64,000 nucleotides of DNA from a virus: positions 1-64,000 of IMG/VR virus record IMGVR_UViG_3300017989_000082, one strand, 5' to 3'. Below the pieces are notes generated by a model that was given only the letters and a program-made list of their open reading frames with translations, was not told the DNA's origin and did not search any database. Positions 20,381 to 28,724 of this stretch are shown in pieces; within the stretch, counting starts at the first letter, position 1, and the number at the start of each line of letters is the position of its first letter. A program made the translations under genes and the position numbers.

Positions 20381-20788
20381 ATGATTGGGACACAAGTTAA
20401 CAAGATAGTAGAAAATTTTTTTATCCATAAACTTGGACGTCTTTGTTTTTTCTTCATAATGTGGGCACGCCACGAGCTATGGCTATGCAAATATGGCAAC
20501 AATTTATATTTTCATGTTGAGAAACTAACTAAGAGGTTTTCCAGCCTATATTATTCGGTACATGGCTGCAAGCTTGGCGGGGATAAAAAGGCCAGCGTGT
20601 TTTTTGCCATTGCCCGTCGCCACTACAAAACGACAACCGGTATTTTTCCGAGTGATTATGAGATTGAGTTTCTTTGCAAGGACATTTGGCTTTGGAATAA
20701 TTGGGGCAATGACCAGAAGGTACATGGCCACCGCTGGACCTTAGTTTTTCAGAAACCAGAAGTAAAATATTTTTATACTGGAATGTAA
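20381..20788 (+). CDS. Hypothetical protein
   Basis: 135 residues, Trp/His-rich (MWARHELWLCKYG, DIWLWNNWG). AAGGGGGTGAGC precedes two overlapping ATGs; the one at 20381 opens the long frame. Mixed beta strands, no recognised family. Confidence 0.68.
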   Translation: MIGTQVNKIVENFFIHKLGRLCFFFIMWARHELWLCKYGNNLYFHVEKLTKRFSSLYYSVHGCKLGGDKKASVFFAIARRHYKTTTGIFPSDYEIEFLCKDIWLWNNWGNDQKVHGHRWTLVFQKPEVKYFYTGM

Positions 20789-20818
20789 GGGGGTGTAATT
20801 TAAATAGTTATTTTAGCC

Positions 20819-20847
20819 TTGACAATATGCTAAGTTATTGCTAAAAG
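20819..20847 (+). promoter_or_regulatory. Probable sigma-70 promoter
   Basis: TTGACA-N17-TAAAAG, with a strong -35 and weak -10, followed by a structured leader. Confidence 0.55.
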
Positions 20848-20949
20848 GGTGCAATTGCCTGTTCAGGCAATGCCTTGGGAAGAATGTTTAAAAGCAATAT
20901 TAATATCTTAGCGCTTATTGGCAAGGGAACTCTTGCCATGGGGGCATTT
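20848..20949 (+). promoter_or_regulatory. Structured leader with alternative pairings
   Basis: ATTGCCT/AGGCAAT forms a first hairpin (20848-20865). The overlapping AATGCC (about 20863-20868) could instead pair with GGCATT just before the start codon, enclosing a GGCAAG/CTTGCC hairpin. Mutually exclusive pairings near the ribosome-binding site suggest an RNA switch. Based on inspection only. Confidence 0.4.
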
Positions 20950-20950
20950 T

Positions 20951-21283
20951 ATGGAGCAAAAAGAAAAAACGTTAGCGGAAAGCACTAATGAAATAAACCT
21001 CCACATGGCCACTGTCAATCAATATGCCAAAGTAATTATAGAAAAAGCAAGGGCCATAGACTCAATAAGCCGGGACTTCGTACTTGACACGGAGCGCCTG
21101 CTAACCGAAGGGTTTAAGATCCAAAGCATTATTGAGATCCTCACCAATATCAAAGAAGAAACCTTCAACCTTCTCAGAAATGTTAACCAGAGCGAGCTTC
21201 ACGCCTATAAGGCTGACAAGCTATCAGAGGGTGTTTTTCCGAAGGTAGTAGAAGAAAGAAGGAGCCACACTAAGAAAAACTAA
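20951..21283 (+). CDS. Helical hypothetical protein
   Basis: 111 residues from the ATG at 20951; the upstream GGGGGCATTTT is part of the leader structure. Almost entirely helical, with heptad-like spacing (NQYAKVIIEKARAIDSI). Likely coiled coil. Ends by overlapping the next ATG. Confidence 0.65.
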   Translation: MEQKEKTLAESTNEINLHMATVNQYAKVIIEKARAIDSISRDFVLDTERLLTEGFKIQSIIEILTNIKEETFNLLRNVNQSELHAYKADKLSEGVFPKVVEERRSHTKKN

Positions 21284-21636
21284 TGTATATGCCCCAACAG
21301 GTGATTGCTATGAAGAAGATAAACGGCAAAAAGAGAAAGGCAGTTGTAAGACGTGCTGTTATTGTCGTAGAAAAGAGAATTCCATTAAGCACAAACCCCA
21401 ATGAAGATCCCTGCCCAAGTCCACTCCCTACTGAAACAAAGCGCAGAAAAGCCATGTGTTTTGCTTTTGCAAATGCCTCATTGGGATGCCGCTGTATGGC
21501 GGGGAAGTGCCCGAATTACGATAAAAACGCATGTGGTGTTAACGGACAAACAGTTTATGTGCGATTCAGCAGAAGGATGCAATACCGGCACTTGAAAAGA
21601 ATATTACACTATGATAATAATTTAAACTACTTTTAG
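21283..21636 (+). CDS. Basic Cys-containing protein
   Basis: 117 residues; a start at 21310 (MKKINGKK) is also possible. Very basic N-terminus, then a CFAFANASLGCRCMAGKCPN cluster that may bind zinc. Likely nucleic-acid binding, unassigned. Confidence 0.65.
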   Translation: MYMPQQVIAMKKINGKKRKAVVRRAVIVVEKRIPLSTNPNEDPCPSPLPTETKRRKAMCFAFANASLGCRCMAGKCPNYDKNACGVNGQTVYVRFSRRMQYRHLKRILHYDNNLNYF

Positions 21637-21649
21637 GGGGTACTGAAGG

Positions 21650-21922
21650 GTGGCTAAGTTTCTCGTATTATCAGAAGATAAAAACAGGGTGTATATCCGC
21701 AATTGTGTTCGCATCGCAAAGAAGAGTTTAATTTTTGACGAGCCTGTCAATGGTAAAACCCAAGTGCCGAAAGAGCGCTGTTATTACTACAATGATGCCG
21801 AACACGCTGATTATCTTTACGACCTACAAAGGCTTGATAAAAGAATAAGAAATTTAATAATGATTAGGGATGATCTTTTAAGCAGGTTTACGCAGGTAAC
21901 AACGAAGAGCACGAGGTTTTAA
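21650..21922 (+). CDS. Small hypothetical protein
   Basis: 90 residues from a GTG at 21650 preceded by TGAAGGG. Basic N-terminal strands, then a charged helix. Not recognised. Confidence 0.65.
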   Translation: MAKFLVLSEDKNRVYIRNCVRIAKKSLIFDEPVNGKTQVPKERCYYYNDAEHADYLYDLQRLDKRIRNLIMIRDDLLSRFTQVTTKSTRF

Positions 21923-22273
21923 ATGAACCATAGAAACACGATGAAGGAATTCCGCACAGATGATTTTCTTGTTAAATTTCTACACCCAAATAGAGACGGG
22001 GTAGAGGTGGAGGTTTATATGCGTAGGCGCAAGCGATTCCCGCGCACAATGAGCCTTCATTCAAAGCCAATCATGAAGTTCAACCTTAAGGATTTGCTTG
22101 GGGAAGAAAAGAAAGAGACCGCATTTAACGTTTTCCAAAAGATGATAGATAAAAGTCAGAATGCAACAGCCTTTGTTCTATCAGACGAATGGGGAGAAGA
22201 AGATGGAGAAAGTGAAGGGAGAGAAGAAGATGGAGAAAGTGAAGGGAGAGATGAAGAGGTATCTGATAATTGA
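21923..22273 (+). CDS. Hypothetical protein with acidic repeat tail
   Basis: 116 residues, starting at the base after the previous stop. Basic N-terminal domain and acidic C-terminal tail. The tail is made by a 27-bp tandem duplication that gives EEDGESEGR twice. It overlaps the exonuclease gene by 23 bp. Not recognised. Confidence 0.65.
   Translation: MNHRNTMKEFRTDDFLVKFLHPNRDGVEVEVYMRRRKRFPRTMSLHSKPIMKFNLKDLLGEEKKETAFNVFQKMIDKSQNATAFVLSDEWGEEDGESEGREEDGESEGRDEEVSDN
22196..22249. repeat. 27-bp tandem duplication
   Basis: Two exact 27-bp copies at 22196-22222 and 22223-22249. Each carries GGAGA/GAAGGGAG sequence, so the duplication also doubles the ribosome-binding region in front of the exonuclease gene. 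Confidence 0.88.
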
Positions 22274-23177
22274 TGGAAACCTCCTGTTACACAAGAGCCA
22301 AGGCGTTCATGGAAGCCTGAAGACCAAAGTTAAGGGAGAAGTTGTTCACACCGGCATCCCTTATGGTTTTCTAAAGGCCATTGTCAGGCTTAACAAGCAT
22401 TATCAATTCTTAAGGACTTGTGTTGTTTTCGACAGTGGCGTGGCACCAATGAGTGTCAAACAGCATGCTAGAAAGCCGGTTGTTGCCAGAGATCTTCTAC
22501 CAAGGGTTGATGTATTTGAAGACTACAAGAGTAGCAGAGGCCCACTGAAGATTGAAATAGCCCGCGGAAAGAAGCTCCTTGACCGATTCCTCAATTGCCT
22601 GCCAATAACTGTTACGTATGCCAGTCCGCTTTATGAGGCGGATGATGTTGTGGCCCATGTTTCTAACGAAGTGTGGCTTCGCAGGCAGGACACCAATACC
22701 GATGTCATTATTTACTCTGATGACAAAGACTTCCATCAACTCATACATGGTCCGAAAAATGGGTTTCGAGTATTTTGCCATAAGCGCAAAGATGTAATCA
22801 TGGACCGAAAAAAATTAAAAGAAAAATTTGGCCTTAGCCCGAGACAATTTGTAAAATACCTTGCCCTTGTTGGGGACAGCATTGATGACATTCCCGGCGT
22901 AAAAGGGGTGGGGCCAAAAACGGCTGTTAAACTTATAACCGAAAAAAGAATTAAAAAGACAATAAGTAAAGAAGATTATGAAATATATAAGCGAAACATA
23001 TCCCTAATAGAATTGTCGGCTGATCAGCGGGTTGTGCTTGCTTGCCGCCACGGACGCCTTGACATGAAAAAGCTTAATGTGCTATTAAATAAGTTCAAGA
23101 TGGTCAGTTTCCAAAGGGAGCAAGATCAAAGCGTGTTGCGGCAACTTAAACCGATTAAATTCTTGAGGGAATGTTGA
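22251..23177 (+). CDS. FEN/T5 D15-like 5'-3' exonuclease
   Basis: 308 residues from the ATG at 22251 (GAAGGGAGAG upstream); a longer frame upstream only reads the duplicated DNA. The acidic active-site set is visible: Asp8, Asp61, EADD (129-132), SDDKD (156-160) and GDSIDDIP (208-215). A helix-hairpin-helix GVKGVGPKTA (216-225) follows. This matches flap endonuclease-type enzymes of the PIN-like superfamily, which remove RNA primers and flaps during replication. It is the clearest replication gene in the window. Confidence 0.92.
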   Translation: MKRYLIIDGNLLLHKSQGVHGSLKTKVKGEVVHTGIPYGFLKAIVRLNKHYQFLRTCVVFDSGVAPMSVKQHARKPVVARDLLPRVDVFEDYKSSRGPLKIEIARGKKLLDRFLNCLPITVTYASPLYEADDVVAHVSNEVWLRRQDTNTDVIIYSDDKDFHQLIHGPKNGFRVFCHKRKDVIMDRKKLKEKFGLSPRQFVKYLALVGDSIDDIPGVKGVGPKTAVKLITEKRIKKTISKEDYEIYKRNISLIELSADQRVVLACRHGRLDMKKLNVLLNKFKMVSFQREQDQSVLRQLKPIKFLREC

Positions 23178-23199
23178 GTGCCCTATGGGGGAGTGTTGC

Positions 23200-23544
23200 A
23201 TGCGGTCACTTCATGTTCGGGCAAGCATTGGTGTTTTCCATTTAACCAGTAAGGCTTTCGAAAGTGCAATGTTTGACCTTATTGAACATTGCGGGTTGCA
23301 TGTTCGCAGGGCGATTTCATATGAGTTTTTCCCAGACGGCATAACCGCCGTTGCCATATTGGCAGAGAGCCATATTATTCTTAGCACGTGGCCAGAGAAA
23401 CATGATTTACAACTCGATTTCTTTTGTTGTGGCGATACCAGTGCTATTGATAGAATGCTGGGAGCCATTCCTGAAAAACTTAATTGCAAGATTGTTTCAT
23501 CAAGAGTTTTAGATAGGGACAGCATGGTTTCAGTACCATCGTAG
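23200..23544 (+). CDS. speD: S-adenosylmethionine decarboxylase (SpeD/SpeH type)
   Basis: 114 residues from the ATG at 23200 (GGGGAG upstream); the ATG at 23185 is possible. GITAVAILAESHIILSTWPE (47-66) matches the processing site of prokaryotic AdoMet decarboxylases: cleavage between Glu56 and Ser57 would generate the pyruvoyl group. His58, and Cys77 in CCGD, are conserved. The length fits the about 120-residue bacterial class. Its product, decarboxylated AdoMet, feeds spermidine synthesis. A phage copy probably boosts polyamines for DNA packing or host takeover (inference). Confidence 0.85.
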   Translation: MRSLHVRASIGVFHLTSKAFESAMFDLIEHCGLHVRRAISYEFFPDGITAVAILAESHIILSTWPEKHDLQLDFFCCGDTSAIDRMLGAIPEKLNCKIVSSRVLDRDSMVSVPS

Positions 23545-23572
23545 GTTCCTCCCTGCGATAGCAGTACCCTTC

Positions 23573-23605
23573 AAGCCCGCTGGCATTGCCAACGGGCTTT
23601 TTTTT
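23573..23605 (+). terminator. Intrinsic terminator
   Basis: AAGCCCG...TGG pairs with CCA...CGGGCTT (23573-23599) followed by a T8-9 run. It separates the early/metabolic genes from the packaging operon. Confidence 0.9.
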
Positions 23606-23618
23606 GTTGTTTTCTGAT

Positions 23619-23648
23619 TTGACACAATGCGTCCACATATGCTACTTA
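23619..23648 (+). promoter_or_regulatory. Probable sigma-70 promoter of the packaging operon
   Basis: TTGACA-N18-TACTTA, directly after the terminator and before the terminase genes. The -10 is weak, which could mean activation by a late factor. Confidence 0.55.
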
Positions 23649-23670
23649 AAACTAAATAATGGAGGTCGTT

Positions 23671-24168
23671 ATGAAGAGAAATAAAAGAGATACATTGCAG
23701 TTTGCGAAGATGAAAGCGGCGATGATGTTCGCAACGGAAAACCTTTCCACGCGGGAAATCGCAATCAAGGTTGGCCAGAGTACAAGAATGGTGAACACAT
23801 GGCTTGATGACCCGGCCTTTCAGGATGAGGTCAGACGCTACGCTGAACGCTTCCTCAAGGTGAATGAGGAAGGGAAGGAATTTAGGAAGCAGCAGGCGTC
23901 TACGGTGCTCCCATTCCTATATAATGAACTGTTTCGCAGGGTGGCTGTTGACCCCGCCTGCTTAGAGCATATGCGTGACACCGATTTGCGACAGCTCATT
24001 ATTGGCCTACAGCATGAGGCCCGCCTTGACACCGACGGGGACGTAACCCAAAAGGTAGGCCATTTGTCAACCAATAAGCTTGCCGACCGCTACAACAAGA
24101 GTTGCTCTGGGAAGAAAATGAAGAAAGAGAAAAGGGTGTCAAACCTGGATGACCATAGAAAGAAGTAA
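23671..24168 (+). CDS. Terminase small subunit-like protein
   Basis: 165 residues from the ATG at 23671 (ATGGAGGTC upstream). Residues 10-55 carry a helix-turn-helix (STREIAIKVGQSTRMVNTWLDD) like small terminases and Mu-like gp27 proteins. The middle is helical; the C-terminus is basic. Its position directly before the large terminase supports the role of recognising phage DNA for packaging. Confidence 0.75.
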   Translation: MKRNKRDTLQFAKMKAAMMFATENLSTREIAIKVGQSTRMVNTWLDDPAFQDEVRRYAERFLKVNEEGKEFRKQQASTVLPFLYNELFRRVAVDPACLEHMRDTDLRQLIIGLQHEARLDTDGDVTQKVGHLSTNKLADRYNKSCSGKKMKKEKRVSNLDDHRKK

Positions 24169-24171
24169 CCC

Positions 24172-26019
24172 ATGAGTTTGATGGTTTCCAAAAAGAAGAG
24201 GAAAAAGAAGGTGAAAAAGAGCCGACAATTGGATGTCGGTTCTTTTGTTAGTGAGGCCAGTGAGGAGCTAAGCTCAAAGCCAGCTGATAATAAGCGCCGG
24301 GCCGCAGTGGTGGTTAGCAAAAAGAAGCCGCAACGAAAAGCTGCTCCCCTTACAGTGGTAAAAAAACAACCCACTGAAGAGGAGCTTGCCAACTGGTTGT
24401 CAACGGTTCCCGGTTTTATTGAGGGGCTAACCGAAACGGAATTTAACCCTACTCGTCTTTATGGGTATCAGGTAAAGTATTTGAACCGAAAAGTTTCCTT
24501 TTGGCATATAGACAAGGCGAGGCAGACTGGCTTCAGTTATGTGTTTGCTGCCGAGGGGCTGGCTAAGTCCCATCTGATGCACAAGTACACGAAAATTTTT
24601 ATTTCCATCAACCAAGATGAAGCCAATGAGAAGATCACCTACGCCCGCGCCATGTATGACAGTATGCCGCTGGCGTGGAAAAAGAAGTTGGTGGTGGACA
24701 ACCGCAAGTGTTTGGAGTTCGAGGGCAAGTGGCGAGGCCGTACAACCCGTACCCGCATAATCAGCCACGCACAAAGGGAGCCCCGTGGGAAGGGCGGTAA
24801 CACAGAGGTTGTTCTTGACGAGGCCGCACATTATATTTTCGGAAACCAGATTTACACTGCCGCCCTGCCTATTACCACTAGGGGAAAGGGTGGTATCACC
24901 ATAGGAAGCACACCGCTTGGAAAAAGCGGCATTCACTGGGACATTGCTGATAAGCCAGAATTCAGACGTATATACAGATACCAGCGGGTTTTCTGGTGGC
25001 ATTGTATTGATTTTGTCCAAAAGGGGAAGTTTAAGGAGGCCAACAAGAAGGCTAATAAGATGTCAACTGCCGAGCGCGTAGACAAATATGGCAGTGACAA
25101 GCTTATTAGCATATTCCTGAGTATGGATCTTGAATCCTTTCAGCAGGAATATGAGCTTTTACATATTGACGAGAGTGTTTCCTTTTTTCCTCTTGATCTT
25201 ATTAAGCGCTGCACCTATAGCGTAATAAAGGACAAAATTTACCTTGAGGAAGATGAATATGCTGAAGATGCTAAAAGTTTTCCTGTTGAGACTTCGTACC
25301 CAGAGGTTAAATTTAATTATTATACCGCCCTTGATGACCTTGCCGCCGCTAAGCGGGCAGGGGAGTTTAAGGGATCGCTTTCTGCTGGCTTCGACGTTGG
25401 ACGGCGTAAACACAACGCGGAGCTTATAATTGTTGAGGATGTGCCACGCGGCCCTGTTGCCCTTCGCGGAAGAATTAAGTTCAACAATGTAGATTTTGAA
25501 GCGCAGGAGGCTGAACTTGGCCGAGCAATTGATTGGCTTGGTCTTGAGCGTATGGGTATTGATGAAACTGGCCCCGGTATTCAGCTTGGCGAGAACATGG
25601 AAAAGAAATATCCGGGAGTTTGTATTCCAATTAATTTTACTAACTCTTGGAAAGAGCTTAATGCCAGTCATACTCGCAGGCTAATGGAAACGCAAAATTT
25701 GGCCCTGCCTGATGACCGGGATGTCAGAGGCCAGTTTCACAGTATTAAGCGAATGGTCACAGATCATGGAAACCTCCGCTTTGACGCGGAAAAGAATAAG
25801 GAGCATCATGGCGATATTGTTTGGGCTACGGCCCTTGCGGTTGAAGAGCTTCGCCCTGATGAAATTGGTAGCTTGAGCGTGTCAAAGAAGAAAGTTGACA
25901 GGGCCGTTCCAGAGAATATTGTTTCAAGACCAAAAAAGAGATTGTTTAACAAAAAGACAACCAGTGTTCCCATAGCAAGACACACTGGTCCATCTTTTGG
26001 GGTTTTGCCGCCTCATTAA
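24172..26019 (+). CDS. terL: Terminase large subunit (Mu gp28-like)
   Basis: 615 residues. The first 65 residues are an unusual Lys-rich extension. The ATPase has an atypical Walker A, ARQTGFS (116-122), and Walker B VVLDEAAH (213-220), followed by a motif III-like GSTPLG (245-250). The nuclease domain has Asp408 (GFDVG), Asp464 (MGIDETG) and Asp548 (HGDIVWA). The form resembles the gp28 terminase of Mu-like phages. It powers packaging of DNA into the head and cuts it. Confidence 0.9.
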   Translation: MSLMVSKKKRKKKVKKSRQLDVGSFVSEASEELSSKPADNKRRAAVVVSKKKPQRKAAPLTVVKKQPTEEELANWLSTVPGFIEGLTETEFNPTRLYGYQVKYLNRKVSFWHIDKARQTGFSYVFAAEGLAKSHLMHKYTKIFISINQDEANEKITYARAMYDSMPLAWKKKLVVDNRKCLEFEGKWRGRTTRTRIISHAQREPRGKGGNTEVVLDEAAHYIFGNQIYTAALPITTRGKGGITIGSTPLGKSGIHWDIADKPEFRRIYRYQRVFWWHCIDFVQKGKFKEANKKANKMSTAERVDKYGSDKLISIFLSMDLESFQQEYELLHIDESVSFFPLDLIKRCTYSVIKDKIYLEEDEYAEDAKSFPVETSYPEVKFNYYTALDDLAAAKRAGEFKGSLSAGFDVGRRKHNAELIIVEDVPRGPVALRGRIKFNNVDFEAQEAELGRAIDWLGLERMGIDETGPGIQLGENMEKKYPGVCIPINFTNSWKELNASHTRRLMETQNLALPDDRDVRGQFHSIKRMVTDHGNLRFDAEKNKEHHGDIVWATALAVEELRPDEIGSLSVSKKKVDRAVPENIVSRPKKRLFNKKTTSVPIARHTGPSFGVLPPH

Positions 26020-26035
26020 TGGAAGGGACTTTCTG

Positions 26036-28021
26036 ATGGCTAAGAAAAAGAAGCGGAGAGCGGTTGTTAAAAAGACCAGCGGTCCAATCATGTCAAGAAG
26101 GGACCGCAAGGGACTTGAAGATTTCACAGAGAAGCATTTCAGCCGGGAGCTCCAGGATGAATTCAGCAGTTTCCTTAAGGGGGAAGCTAAGCTGAAGGGC
26201 AGAAAAGGGGGCAGAAAGGCCGACGAGGATGAGGTTCCTGTTATTAACCTGAAAGAGCTTACCCGCATAGACAACCCAAATGTATCCGGCATGGCCTTTG
26301 GTAAAGATTACGGCATTTACAACCCTTCCGAAATTACCATTGATACCTTCAAGAAGATGAAGAAGGATCCGCAAATTGCTGCCGCACTTGCTTTTGTTAA
26401 ATTGCCAATCATGAGTCTGCCGTGGCGCATACAATGCGAAAATGATAAAATCGCTAAAACGGTTGAGTATATTATTAAACCCATATGGAGGTCTACCCTA
26501 AAGAGTGTTCTCACGGCGGTTGAATATGGGTTTGCCAGCCACGAGAAAGTTTACGCCCTAAGGGACATCCATGTTCGGTCAGAAAACAAAACTGGTAAGA
26601 AGAAAACCTTTTTTAAGGGACCAGCCCTGACCTATAAGAAAATTAAACCCCATTACCCAGATTCAATAACAATCAACGTGAACAAGTTTGATGACTTCTC
26701 CAGCATTACCCAATCAATGATGGGAAAGGGAGACGTCACCATTGATAAGAATAAGAGCTTCCTGTTTACAAACGACTACGAGTTTGGGAACCTGTATGGA
26801 ATGTCCCGTCTTGAGTCGGTATATAAATACTGGTACTGGAAAGAAATCATGTACCAGTTCATGCTCATGTATTTTGAGCGCCGCGGAAGCCCGCCTGTAG
26901 TGGCTACGGCCCCAATGGGGCGGTCAACTGATTCTGACGGTACAACAAGGCGTGACAACCTTGATGTGGCCTTAGACCTTGCCTCAAGCCTTCTGAGCAA
27001 CAGCGTTGCTGCCCTGCCCTACCAAAGCAACCGCAATACAAACGAAAATATGTGGGGCCTGGAGTACTTGCTTGACGACAAGCGTGGCGAGATGTTCATT
27101 GAGGCCATTAACCATATTGACAAGGCCATTCTGCATGGAATCTTCCTGCCCGACAACACGGTAACGGAGGGTGGCTCTTATAGTTCATCTTCTGTTCATG
27201 CTGATTTGTTTCTCATGAGCGAGAAGGGGCTCGTTACCGATATTGAATTGGCGGTTAATACGCAGCTTGTACCCATATTGGTGCAGGGCAACTTCAAACG
27301 TAGCGAGTGGTGCGATTGCTACTTTGAAATGGAGAACCTTGATTTTAACCGCAAGTTGGCTCTTAAAGAGATTTTCATTGAAATGCTCCGCAATGTTGAC
27401 AATATGGTTCAAATTGGCTTGCGTCCAAAAATATACCCTGATATTGAAGAGCTCGCCAAGGTTCTGCAAATTCCCGTTTCTACCCTTAAAGATGAGGTTG
27501 ATGAAACGGAGGCTCCCAGCCAGCTCCCGGGCGAAAAAGCTCCTACCAATGTAATCCCTATTGATGGGGCTAAAAGCAGGGCCGTTCCTCGTAGGCCGAA
27601 GCGGGAAAGCAGCACAGGCACCCGGGATGTTGACAGGAAGGATCTTCGCCCCGGTGGTAAGCGTGCCGAACAGCGACGGGCAAAAATGAGTGAGGCTGAA
27701 AAGAGATTGTCAGAGCCCGATGCTGATATGATAGACCTTCTTACGGAAATGTATGGTCCCCAGCCCGATGAAGATGGGGCCATACCCTCAAGCGAGAAAC
27801 TTCGCTTTAAACTGATAATGCAGGCGCTAACAGATGATGGACTCAAAGAGATCAAGAAGGGGTTGATGCGCTACAGGGCAATATCAAGCATGGACATCAT
27901 TCCCAATTTTGAGTTTATGGATAACATGGATGTTATTCGCCACATTGTTCCGCTTCCAGACTTTGCCATTGACCTTTTGCAAGAGGCCATGATTCGTAAA
28001 CTTTCTGATGTTGGAGAATAG
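26036..28021 (+). CDS. Portal protein (Mu gp29 / DUF935-like)
   Basis: 661 residues from the ATG at 26036 (GGAAGGGAC upstream). After a basic N-terminus, residues 90-430 follow the DUF935 portal pattern: DPQIAAALAFVKLPIMSLPW, then VEYGFASHEKVY and FDFN-type segments (LDFNRKLALKE). The C-terminal 150 residues are charged and partly disordered. It forms the ring through which DNA enters the head. Position after TerL supports the call. Confidence 0.87.
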   Translation: MAKKKKRRAVVKKTSGPIMSRRDRKGLEDFTEKHFSRELQDEFSSFLKGEAKLKGRKGGRKADEDEVPVINLKELTRIDNPNVSGMAFGKDYGIYNPSEITIDTFKKMKKDPQIAAALAFVKLPIMSLPWRIQCENDKIAKTVEYIIKPIWRSTLKSVLTAVEYGFASHEKVYALRDIHVRSENKTGKKKTFFKGPALTYKKIKPHYPDSITINVNKFDDFSSITQSMMGKGDVTIDKNKSFLFTNDYEFGNLYGMSRLESVYKYWYWKEIMYQFMLMYFERRGSPPVVATAPMGRSTDSDGTTRRDNLDVALDLASSLLSNSVAALPYQSNRNTNENMWGLEYLLDDKRGEMFIEAINHIDKAILHGIFLPDNTVTEGGSYSSSSVHADLFLMSEKGLVTDIELAVNTQLVPILVQGNFKRSEWCDCYFEMENLDFNRKLALKEIFIEMLRNVDNMVQIGLRPKIYPDIEELAKVLQIPVSTLKDEVDETEAPSQLPGEKAPTNVIPIDGAKSRAVPRRPKRESSTGTRDVDRKDLRPGGKRAEQRRAKMSEAEKRLSEPDADMIDLLTEMYGPQPDEDGAIPSSEKLRFKLIMQALTDDGLKEIKKGLMRYRAISSMDIIPNFEFMDNMDVIRHIVPLPDFAIDLLQEAMIRKLSDVGE

Positions 28022-28023
28022 CC

Positions 28024-28263
28024 TTGAGCATATCAAAAGAAATTCGGGTAGGTCCGGATGGAAATACAAGGACGAGGCGCAAGGTAAATTTTCAGGCAAT
28101 AACGAAAATTTTCACGCTTCATAACGCCACGTTTACCCGAGATGCCAATGGAAGGCTGATTGAGACCCTGCTTTATCAGGATACTGACTATGCAAAACGC
28201 ATTACCTTTACACGGGATGGCAATGGCAAAATCACAAGCATGTCATCAGAGGAAGTATATTAA
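28024..28263 (+). CDS. Small hypothetical virion-operon protein
   Basis: 79 residues from a TTG start with GGAGAA upstream. Contains FTRDANGRLIET and FTRDGNGKITS, a two-copy beta-hairpin motif as in RHS/YD-type or fibre repeats. Ends by overlapping the next ATG. Probably structural. Confidence 0.65.
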   Translation: MSISKEIRVGPDGNTRTRRKVNFQAITKIFTLHNATFTRDANGRLIETLLYQDTDYAKRITFTRDGNGKITSMSSEEVY

Positions 28264-28709
28264 TGTTACAGGATAATATAAATCCTGATTTGGTTCGCCG
28301 CATTGACGGCCTTCCTTACTTGTATGACCCAACTAGGGCATTATGGCTTAGTGTCAATATGCGGACCTACACCTTTGCCATTGACCATAGAAATATAGGT
28401 TGCGCTACAGCAATGCAATTCATTGCCGAGTTACACACTAATGTCAATGGGCCGCTAGTAGAAAAAAATGGAATATTAGTTTCTCTTTCTGTTCGCTGTC
28501 AAAACAATGCAAATGCAAATTTTAATCTTTATAAAAATAACGATTCCTTGGTACGTCAAATTGTTTTATCTGGTGTTAATTTTGGTAAGCTCGAAAACCT
28601 GAGTGATTTGCTTTCTGAAGATGATTGGCTTGGCTGTAATTGTGAGCCGATTTCTGGAAATGTAGATTTTCCGGTCTTGCAAGCCACGGTAGCGTGGCGA
28701 GAAAATTAG
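28263..28709 (+). CDS. Hypothetical virion-operon protein
   Basis: 148 residues, start overlapping the previous stop. Beta-rich jelly-roll-like composition with Asn-rich strands. Lies ahead of the fibre genes; probably a decoration or fibre component. Not recognised. Confidence 0.68.
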   Translation: MLQDNINPDLVRRIDGLPYLYDPTRALWLSVNMRTYTFAIDHRNIGCATAMQFIAELHTNVNGPLVEKNGILVSLSVRCQNNANANFNLYKNNDSLVRQIVLSGVNFGKLENLSDLLSEDDWLGCNCEPISGNVDFPVLQATVAWREN

Positions 28710-28724
28710 AAAGGAGAAATTGAT

